Below the pieces are notes generated by a model. That model saw only the letters and a list, made by a program, of their open reading frames with translations. It had not been told where the DNA came from and made no database searches. Shown here one piece after another: positions 58,959 through 64,000 of a stretch of 64,000 nt of DNA (positions within the stretch are counted from its first letter, which is position 1; each line of letters opens with the position of its first letter). The translations under genes were made by a program, and so were the position numbers. This DNA is from Archangium violaceum Cb vi76 (lineage in GTDB: Bacteria; Myxococcota; Myxococcia; Myxococcales; Myxococcaceae): positions 1 to 64,000 of the forward strand of contig NZ_JPMI01000367.1 in NCBI RefSeq assembly GCF_000733295.1, read 5' to 3'.

Positions 58959-59087
58959 CCTCGGCTCATCTTCGCGTCCAACCATTTCCACCTGCTGGTG
59001 TGGACCCGAGGCGTGGCGCTCGCCTCCTTCATGAAATACCTGCGCGCCAAACTCGCCAAGAAGGTGGGCCGCCGCGTCATCCCCTGA
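58959..59087 (+). pseudogene. RayT-like transposase remnant with HUH motif
   Basis: LIFASNHFHLLVWTRGVALA then SFMKYLRAKLAKKVGRR matches REP-associated tyrosine transposases around the metal-binding His-hydrophobic-His motif (HFH). It stops before the catalytic Tyr helix. The rest of the 58697-59136 gap holds the hairpin at 58753 and nothing else recognised. Confidence 0.65.
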
Positions 59088-59136
59088 GCCATGACGCGGG
59101 CGGATGGATTAGCCTGCCGGTGGAGGTCCGTCCCAC

Positions 59137-59697
59137 ATGGCGAAACAGTTTCCCCGGCTCGAGCCCGCCCACCGTGAGTTCATCCAGCGCCAGCGGGTGT
59201 TCTTCACCGCGTCCGCCGCGCCCACCGGACACGTGAATCTCTCACCCAAGGGGCTCGACGCACTCCGGGTGCTCGGAGACAGGGCAGTCGCGTACCTCGA
59301 CCTCACCGGCAGCGGCAACGAGACGGCCGCGCACCTGCTCGCGGACGGGCGGCTGACCCTCATGTTCTGCGCCTTCGAGGGGCCGCCCATGATTCTGCGC
59401 CTCTACGGCCGCGGCCGGGCCCTGCGCCGCGGCGGTGAGGAATACACGCGGCTGCTCGCCTCGGACTTCGGCGGCGTGGAGCCACTCGGTGCGCGGCAGC
59501 TCATCCTGCTCGACATCGAGCTCGTGCAGACCTCGTGCGGCTACGGCGTGCCGCTCTACGAATACGAAGGCGAGCGCCCCACGCTCACGAAGTGGGCCGA
59601 GGCCAAGGGCCCGGAGGGACTCGACGCCTACCGGCGCCAGAAGAACACGCGCAGCCTCGACGGGCTGCCGACCGGCCTCTTCGACGAGGGGACCTGA
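59137..59697 (+). CDS. pyridoxamine 5'-phosphate oxidase-like flavoprotein
   Basis: A 186-residue protein with the split-barrel flavin-binding fold. It begins MAKQFPRLEPAHREFIQRQR, then VFFTASAAPTGHVNLSPKGL, DALRVLGDRAVAYLDLTGSG and LTLMFCAFEGPPMILRLYG, typical of the PNPOx-like subgroup with the 'NLSPKG' motif. The C-terminal part (QTSCGYGVPLYEYEGERPTL) is conserved in this subgroup. Flavin or F420-dependent oxidoreductase; substrate unknown. Full length. Confidence 0.88.
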   Translation: MAKQFPRLEPAHREFIQRQRVFFTASAAPTGHVNLSPKGLDALRVLGDRAVAYLDLTGSGNETAAHLLADGRLTLMFCAFEGPPMILRLYGRGRALRRGGEEYTRLLASDFGGVEPLGARQLILLDIELVQTSCGYGVPLYEYEGERPTLTKWAEAKGPEGLDAYRRQKNTRSLDGLPTGLFDEGT

Positions 59698-59799
59698 CGT
59701 CAGGGAATGGGCACGCGGCCCTGGCCCGCGGCGGGCACGCTGCTCCCGCTTCCGCCCTGCCCGTCTGCCCGGGGACCTCACCCGGGAGGGTTTCGATAC

Positions 59800-60006
59800 A
59801 TGCTGCTGACGTTCGCGCACTATCTGGCGCGCCACTTCGCCGAGCAGGGACACCTGGGAGTGAAGGTGCGGGCGGACGTCTTCGTGAGCCTTCATGGCTG
59901 GCCGCGTCAGCGGCTCGTGGACCCGACGGTGGACCTCGCGGCGGTGGGGACGTGGGGCGACCTCCTCTGCTGGGTACTGCCCTTCCGCGAGGTCAATCCC
60001 CCTTGA
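59800..60006 (+). pseudogene. C-terminal remnant of an HTTM/gamma-carboxylase-like protein
   Basis: About 68 codons (MLLTFAHYLARHFAEQGH, then VRADVFVSLHGWPRQRLVDP, TVDLAA) match the soluble tail of HTTM-domain proteins related to vitamin K-dependent gamma-carboxylase, where '...sLNGRP...lvDP.vDLA' is conserved. No membrane part is present upstream. Confidence 0.5.
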
Positions 60007-60084
60007 GAGGTAGAGACGGTACGGGCAAGGTGGCATAGAACCTCCCGGCGCGCCACGGATGGATGGCGCTATCGGAGGCCCGTA

Positions 60085-60816
60085 ATGGGGGTTGCGACCG
60101 ACCACGATCTCACTCCGCTGCTCAATCAGTGCGGCGATGAAGATCTCCAGCCACTCGTTGACTATATCCTGAACGCCTCGACCAATGATCTTACGACATC
60201 CCCAGGCTACGAAGCCCGGCCTGGGGCTCCGTCCACATACGTCTCGGAGATCGTCTACGAGATCAAGACATTCGGCGGCAACACCTTCGCCAACATGTTC
60301 CGTGAAGACGGCGTCCCCTATCGGGAGGTTGTCACGGACGTCGCCGAGCGACTGAAGGTCCAGGTGTCGGAGGACGACACTGTCGAGGAGATGGAAAGCG
60401 GCATCCTCACCAAGGTCCTCGAAGACATGTTGGAAAAGATGTCCCCCGAGGAGCGGCAGCGGCTGGATGAAGAATTCGCCGAGGCCGGACGGGCCGTGGG
60501 GGACAAGGGCGCCACCGTCCCACTGAGCATACTGATCCTGCAAGGCGGAGTGCGTCTGTCGGGCTTCATGGCCTACCGGTTGGCCGCCATTGTCGCCAAT
60601 GCGGTGGCTCGCGCGGTTCTTGGCCGGGGGCTGTCCGTGGGTGCCAATGCGGCACTCATGCGCGTGCTGGGAATGGCCGCGGGCCCCATCGGCTGGGTGC
60701 TCACGGGGCTGTGGACGGCGATCGACATCGCGGGCCCGGCGTTCCGGGTGACCTTGCCTTGCGTGTGCCACGTGGCGTTTTTGCGCCAGAAGCAGGCCTA
60801 CAAGGTGGCCCTGTGA
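60085..60816 (+). CDS. UPF0174/YaaW-like protein
   Basis: A 243-residue protein matching E. coli YaaW in order: DLTPLLNQCGDEDLQPLVDY, IVYEIKTFGGNTFANMFRED, PYREVVTDVAERLKV, MSPEERQRLDEEFAE and, at the end, GPIGWVLTGLWTAIDIAGPA with FRVTLPCVCHVAFLR. The family is also called DUF3944/YaaW and has no known function. Hydrophobic helices near 150-220 suggest membrane association. GTGA overlap with the next gene shows a coupled two-gene operon. CGGAGG precedes the ATG. Confidence 0.8.
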   Translation: MGVATDHDLTPLLNQCGDEDLQPLVDYILNASTNDLTTSPGYEARPGAPSTYVSEIVYEIKTFGGNTFANMFREDGVPYREVVTDVAERLKVQVSEDDTVEEMESGILTKVLEDMLEKMSPEERQRLDEEFAEAGRAVGDKGATVPLSILILQGGVRLSGFMAYRLAAIVANAVARAVLGRGLSVGANAALMRVLGMAAGPIGWVLTGLWTAIDIAGPAFRVTLPCVCHVAFLRQKQAYKVAL

Positions 60817-61778
60817 CCCACTTGACCATTTCCGTTGCCTTCGAGGTCCCTGGACGGATCCTGGAAGGATTGAAGAAGGGAGAACTGATTCGACGGGGCG
60901 GGGTCATCCAGCGCCCGGATGGAGCCGTCGTCATGTGGCTGCGTGAGTCAGGTGGGCTCCAGAAAGCGCTGGAGGCCCAGCCCGTGCAAGCCGCACAGCG
61001 GACCCTGCAGGGGGCAATGGATCAGGCTGGCGTGCCCACCACCAGCGCCATCGGACTTTCCACTCTTCAGTTGGGGCTGACGGCGATCGGTTTCGCGCTG
61101 CTGTATCGCAAACTCGGCTGCATCCAGGAACGATTGGATGAAGCACTGAATCGACTCGCCGAATTGAAGGTGGAGGTGTCCTGGCTGGATCGGCGCGCGG
61201 ATGCCGAGATCTTCGCGCGCTCCGCGGCGGCGATCGAATCAGCGCGTTGGGCGGAACGGTCCGGTCGGCTGGAGCAATTGACGCAGTTGCGACATGCGTT
61301 CACGGCAGCCTGTTCTCACCATCGCGCACTGTTGACTGCGGCCAGCAGCGCGAAACGGGTCCATGCGCACGCAGGAGCCTACATGGCCCATTTGATGGGT
61401 CTGGCGCAGAGCGGCCTTGCTCGGGCGCGCTGCGATGCATTGCTCGATGGACCCCAACAGGCCCGAGAGCATTTCCTGCCTGTGAAGAAAGAGGTGGAGC
61501 AGTTCACCGAGGTGCTGCGGGCGCCTCTCCGTCAGCTCGACAAACATCCGGAGCTGCTCACGCTGGCTCCCGCAGCGCAAGCCTCGGTTCGCGATGCACT
61601 CGGCTCCGCACGCATGGAGGCGGAGGGACTCGTGACGCTCGACACCCAGCTTGAGCATTGCATCCGGCATGGCCTCTCCTGGAAGGAGTGGGAGTCAATC
61701 GGAGCAGGGGATGAAAGTGAACGCGTACTGATTCTATTGCCCGGCTCGGCCATGGGCCGCGAGGCGGCAAGGCACTAG
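60813..61778 (+). CDS. unknown protein co-transcribed with the YaaW-like gene
   Basis: A 321-residue protein from GTG 60813, overlapping the YaaW stop. Residues 5-50 form a small beta domain (LTISVAFEVPGRILEGLKKG, GGVIQRPDGAVVMWLRE). One hydrophobic helix lies near 90-105 (IGLSTLQLGLTAIGFALLY). The rest is helical (CIQERLDEALNRLAELKVEV). No family recognised. A membrane-anchored helical effector is possible; the pairing with UPF0174 suggests a joint function. Confidence 0.6.
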   Translation: MTHLTISVAFEVPGRILEGLKKGELIRRGGVIQRPDGAVVMWLRESGGLQKALEAQPVQAAQRTLQGAMDQAGVPTTSAIGLSTLQLGLTAIGFALLYRKLGCIQERLDEALNRLAELKVEVSWLDRRADAEIFARSAAAIESARWAERSGRLEQLTQLRHAFTAACSHHRALLTAASSAKRVHAHAGAYMAHLMGLAQSGLARARCDALLDGPQQAREHFLPVKKEVEQFTEVLRAPLRQLDKHPELLTLAPAAQASVRDALGSARMEAEGLVTLDTQLEHCIRHGLSWKEWESIGAGDESERVLILLPGSAMGREAARH

Positions 61779-61847
61779 GCACCTGTCCTCAGCCGCGGCC
61801 CTCTCCGGCTTCGCCGACTTCGTCCCAAACCCGATACTGTCATCCGT

Positions 61848-62213
61848 ATGAATCATACACCGGTCGAGTGCTGCGAGGGCTGTGGCTGGTACACCGGACC
61901 CAATGAGCCCGCGTTCAGCTCGTGCGAGGGGTGTGGTCGCAGGTTATGCCGAAAATGCTTGGCCAAAGGATGTTGTGGACATTCCCCTGCGAGGACACTC
62001 AAGGGTCATGCTTTTCCACGAGCCAACGACCCACTTCGCGAACTGCCTGCTGCCGTCGAGCATTCAGTGGGAAGAGCATATAGTTTGCCGATGCGCAGGG
62101 CGAACTATGACATTGGCCGATGCTGTCCTCGTGCCAATAAGGTTCCATGTTCGTGCGCCATGGCATGGGAATGTCCCGAACACGGGCCGAAGCACGTGGG
62201 CAAACACGACTGA
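61848..62213 (+). CDS. short Cys-rich protein, possible zinc finger
   Basis: A 121-residue frame. The first 45 residues hold CCEGCGWYTGPNE, SSCEGCGRRLCRKCLAKGCC, a treble-clef-like Cys spacing. A second Cys/His cluster lies at the end (CCPRANKVPCSC, CPEHGPKHVGKH). No known family, no clear ribosome binding site. It may be a remnant. Remaining sequence in 61779-62617 is repeats R2 and R1 and the tRNA-like core. Confidence 0.45.
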   Translation: MNHTPVECCEGCGWYTGPNEPAFSSCEGCGRRLCRKCLAKGCCGHSPARTLKGHAFPRANDPLRELPAAVEHSVGRAYSLPMRRANYDIGRCCPRANKVPCSCAMAWECPEHGPKHVGKHD

Positions 62214-62309
62214 TCTCCGCCCTGGAACTCCACGATCTTCCCGTATGCGGTCGAGAGGGCTGACGGATTTCCAGTGGTGGGGCGGTACGCCCACCAGGCA
62301 ACCGCGCTC

Positions 62310-62470
62310 GAAGGCCTGGGGTGAGCAGTCACTGTGCCCCAGACGCCCACTGCCCCTGCTGGGGGGGGAGCCGCCTGGGTCAGCGTGTGCCCAAAGGGGC
62401 TGCACTGCCTCTCCACCAGCACGGCGCACAGCTCGCGTGACACTCGGCAGCAGCCCTCCGCGACCCCTCG
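62310..62470 (-). repeat. dispersed repeat R2, copy 3
   Basis: Minus strand: GAGGGCTGGAACCGAGGGG, GAGCTGTGCGCCGTGCTGG, GGAGAGGCAGTGCAGCCC, CCCAGCAGGGG. Aligns with both 38820-38960 (minus) and 43440-43590 (plus). Confidence 0.6.
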
Positions 62471-62515
62471 GTTCCAGCCCTCCGCCAAGAACCTGTTTGG
62501 TCTCCCAGGCGATCC

Positions 62516-62565
62516 GCGCCTCCTCGGTAGGAGTGGGCTTGGCTCAGAGTGGCGGGCTACTTTCA
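62516..62565 (+). repeat. dispersed repeat R1, copy 3
   Basis: GCGCCTCCTCGGTAGGAGTG then GGCTTGGCTCAGAGTGGCGG matches 53250 and the minus strand of 40675. It abuts the tRNA-like core exactly as at 40650. Confidence 0.6.
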
Positions 62566-62589
62566 AGAGGCGGCGGGAATCGAACCCGC
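62566..62589 (-). other. tRNA-3'-end-like core, third copy
   Basis: The minus strand reads GGCGGGTTCGATTCCCGCCG then CCTC: an intact T-arm hairpin and most of the acceptor strand, as at 40650. The acceptor end diverges (CTCTT instead of CTCCA). No complete tRNA: upstream sequence on the minus strand belongs to the P450 3' end and shows no anticodon arm. Confidence 0.6.
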
Positions 62590-62617
62590 CGCTCCGCGAT
62601 CCAGCGTGGGTACGCGG

Positions 62618-63865
62618 CTAGGCGGCCTCGCGCACGGCGGTCTGGGCTCCGGACGGCGACAGGATCAGCGGCAGGGCCTTGAGTCCCCGCAGCCCGATGG
62701 AGCCGCGCCAGCGCAGCTTCTCCGCGGGCACGGCGAGCTTCATTTCCGGGAAGCGCCGCACCAGATGCTGGAGCGCGATGGTTCCCTCCAGCCGCGCCAG
62801 CGGCGCCCCCAGGCAGTAGTGCACGCCCATTCCAAAGGCCACGTGGCGGTTGGGCTTGCGGGTGATGTCGAGCGTGTCCGGGTTCTCGAACACCGACTCA
62901 TCCCGGTTCGCCGAGGCCAGCAGGGGCAGCACCGTGGCTCCCCGGGGAATCACGTGCCCGTCCAGCTGGATGTCCTCCCGGGCGTAGCGGGGCGAGGGCT
63001 GGTCGACGGGGTTGCCGTAGCGCAGCAGCTCCTCGACCGCGGAGCCGATCAACTCGGGATTCTCGCGCAGCTTCTGGAGCTGCTCCGGGTGCTGCAGGAG
63101 CGCCAGCGTTCCATTGCCAATCAGGTTGACCGTGGTCTCATGTCCCGCCAGCAGCAGCAGGAAGATCATGGAGATGAGCTCGTCCTCGCTGAGACGCTCT
63201 CCCTGCTCCTCCGCCTGCACGAGCGCCGTGAGCAGGTCATCCCGGGGCTCCGTCTGGCGCAGGCGGATGAGCTTGCGGAAGAAGCGCATCATGTTGAAGG
63301 CGTTGGGCGTCTGGAGCAGGAACCCCGAGGGGGTGCCGAGGTTGTCCAGCAGGCCGCCCATCTGCCGGTGGAACGTCAGCCGATCCTCCTCGGGAACGCC
63401 CATCATCTCCGAGATGACCGTCAGCGGCAGGGGGAGCGCGAAGTCGGCGAGCAGATCGACGGTCGGCTTCTTCTGGGCCGCGTCGAGCAGCTCGCCGACG
63501 ATCTTCTCCACCGCCTGCTTCATCTCCTCGATCCGCCGGGGGGTGAAGCCCTTGTGCACCAGATCCCGCAGGCGGCGGTGATCCGGCGCGTCTTTGGAGA
63601 GCATGTTGTTCTGGAGGATCCGGAACAGCTTGGGCACCCACCAGCGGTCCATGGGATCCTTGCCCTCCAGGACGTTGCGGCGGTCGTTGGCGAGCCGTGG
63701 GTCCGTGAAGGAGCTCACGATGTCGTTGTAGCGCGTGAGGTAGTAGGTCTTCCCGAAGATGGGGTGTTTGTAGAGAACGACCGGTGACTCCTTCCGCAAG
63801 CGGGCGTAGGTGGGGTACGGGTTGGCCCGGAGCTCCGGGGTCTTGAGGTTGATTTCAGGGGTCAT
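62618..63865 (-). CDS. cytochrome P450
   Basis: A 415-residue class I bacterial P450. I-helix oxygen-binding motif AGHETT (240-245), ExxR (EELLR, 279-283) and heme-ligand loop FGMGVHYCLGAPLAR with Cys351 are all intact. No membrane anchor. ATG at 63865 was chosen because homology (NPYPTYARLRKESPV) starts soon after and GGAGACG lies upstream. Substrate cannot be told; soluble myxobacterial P450s often modify secondary metabolites or fatty acids. It starts 25 bases after the stop of the gene running in from the right edge, so they are probably one operon. Confidence 0.92.
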   Translation of the reverse strand: MTPEINLKTPELRANPYPTYARLRKESPVVLYKHPIFGKTYYLTRYNDIVSSFTDPRLANDRRNVLEGKDPMDRWWVPKLFRILQNNMLSKDAPDHRRLRDLVHKGFTPRRIEEMKQAVEKIVGELLDAAQKKPTVDLLADFALPLPLTVISEMMGVPEEDRLTFHRQMGGLLDNLGTPSGFLLQTPNAFNMMRFFRKLIRLRQTEPRDDLLTALVQAEEQGERLSEDELISMIFLLLLAGHETTVNLIGNGTLALLQHPEQLQKLRENPELIGSAVEELLRYGNPVDQPSPRYAREDIQLDGHVIPRGATVLPLLASANRDESVFENPDTLDITRKPNRHVAFGMGVHYCLGAPLARLEGTIALQHLVRRFPEMKLAVPAEKLRWRGSIGLRGLKALPLILSPSGAQTAVREAA

Positions 63866-63890
63866 CGGTCGTCTCCCGGGAGTGGATGCC

Positions 63891-64000
63891 TCAGTTCTTG
63901 CGCAGCCAGAGCGAGCGGGGCCCACGCAGGAAGAACGAGCCACCGTAGTCGATGCGCTCGGGCTGGCGCGAGGCGAAGCCCAGCCGCGGGGCGCGCTCCA
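63891..64000 (-). CDS. 3' end of a gene running off the window, possibly a second P450
   Basis: The last 35 codons before the stop at 63891 read ERAPRLGFASRQPERIDYGG then SFFLRGPRSLWLRKN. The 'L.GP.SLWLR' ending recalls the final beta strands of bacterial P450s ('RGL..LPV..'), but the piece is too short to be sure. It is cut by the window edge. Confidence 0.5.
   Translation of the reverse strand, partial: ERAPRLGFASRQPERIDYGGSFFLRGPRSLWLRKN

Noticed and set aside
58797-58991. 64-codon minus-strand frame with one hydrophobic helix
   Set aside because: It overlaps the RayT-like remnant on the other strand and has no ribosome binding site or recognisable relative; judged chance.
62549-62620. 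Protein beginning with 'EAAGIEPAAP' on the + strand
   Set aside because: This peptide is the known artefact of translating the reverse of a tRNA-type T-arm; the DNA is the third tRNA-like core, not a gene.
61882-62682. 266-codon + strand frame spanning repeats R2 and R1
   Set aside because: It is Arg/Pro/Ser-rich, crosses two dispersed repeats and the tRNA-like core, and overlaps the P450 3' end.

Overview
The window is high-GC DNA with the gene content of a predatory, developmental myxobacterium (Myxococcota, probably suborder Cystobacterineae). The pointers are the many lipoproteins and secreted proteins with adhesion-type domains, an ECF sigma factor paired with a membrane-anchored Ser/Thr kinase, a PAS histidine kinase, several degradative peptidases, cytochrome P450s, and lipoprotein polymorphic toxins. 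No species can be assigned from the sequence alone.

Layout. 0-7.5 kb holds housekeeping and signalling genes: SlyX-like protein, TPR proteins, DUF2007/zinc-ribbon protein, PAS histidine kinase and GlpD. Its + strand is strikingly C-rich, and REP-type palindromes sit between genes. 7.5-28 kb is the best-ordered part: a subtilase lipoprotein, a DsbA-like thiol protein, an ECF sigma/anti-sigma pair, two paralogous glycine-rich secreted proteins around an unknown gene, a secreted protein with a mucin-type WxxW domain, dGTPase, a lamin-tail/Fn3 protein, the ECF sigma/STPK operon, a lipoprotein with two GON domains, an Old Yellow Enzyme with a divergent AraC regulator, a flavin reductase and Fe-SOD. 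Perfect hairpins close many of these convergent pairs.

28-44 kb and 51-63 kb are accessory DNA full of damaged genes. These include two genes that lost their 5' ends to one junction, a PEP-utilising-enzyme/MFS chimera, a partial AraC copy, pieces of REP-associated (RayT-like) transposase, a tyrosine-recombinase remnant, a frameshifted membrane protein, and short remnants of monooxygenase, epimerase, TetR and HTTM genes. Embedded in them are two toxin-immunity pairs. One is a lipoprotein toxin with an HNH/WHH-type C-terminus followed by a SUKH immunity gene (SitA-like architecture). The other is a PT-TG toxin ending in HExxH, followed by a zinc-ribbon protein.

The second pair is bracketed by 25-bp direct repeats that look like the 3' end of a tRNA, with a recombinase remnant inside, so it looks like a small integrative toxin cassette. 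Cargo-less copies of its end sequences occur elsewhere in the window.

44-51 kb carries a frameshifted pirin-like gene coupled to a DsbA-family gene, a matrixin-like lipoprotease, an ELWxxDGT lipoprotein, a TetR regulator, a DUF4388-like protein and an epoxide hydrolase. 60-62 kb holds a two-gene UPF0174/YaaW-like operon. The right edge has one complete cytochrome P450 and the 3' end of a second gene just upstream of it.
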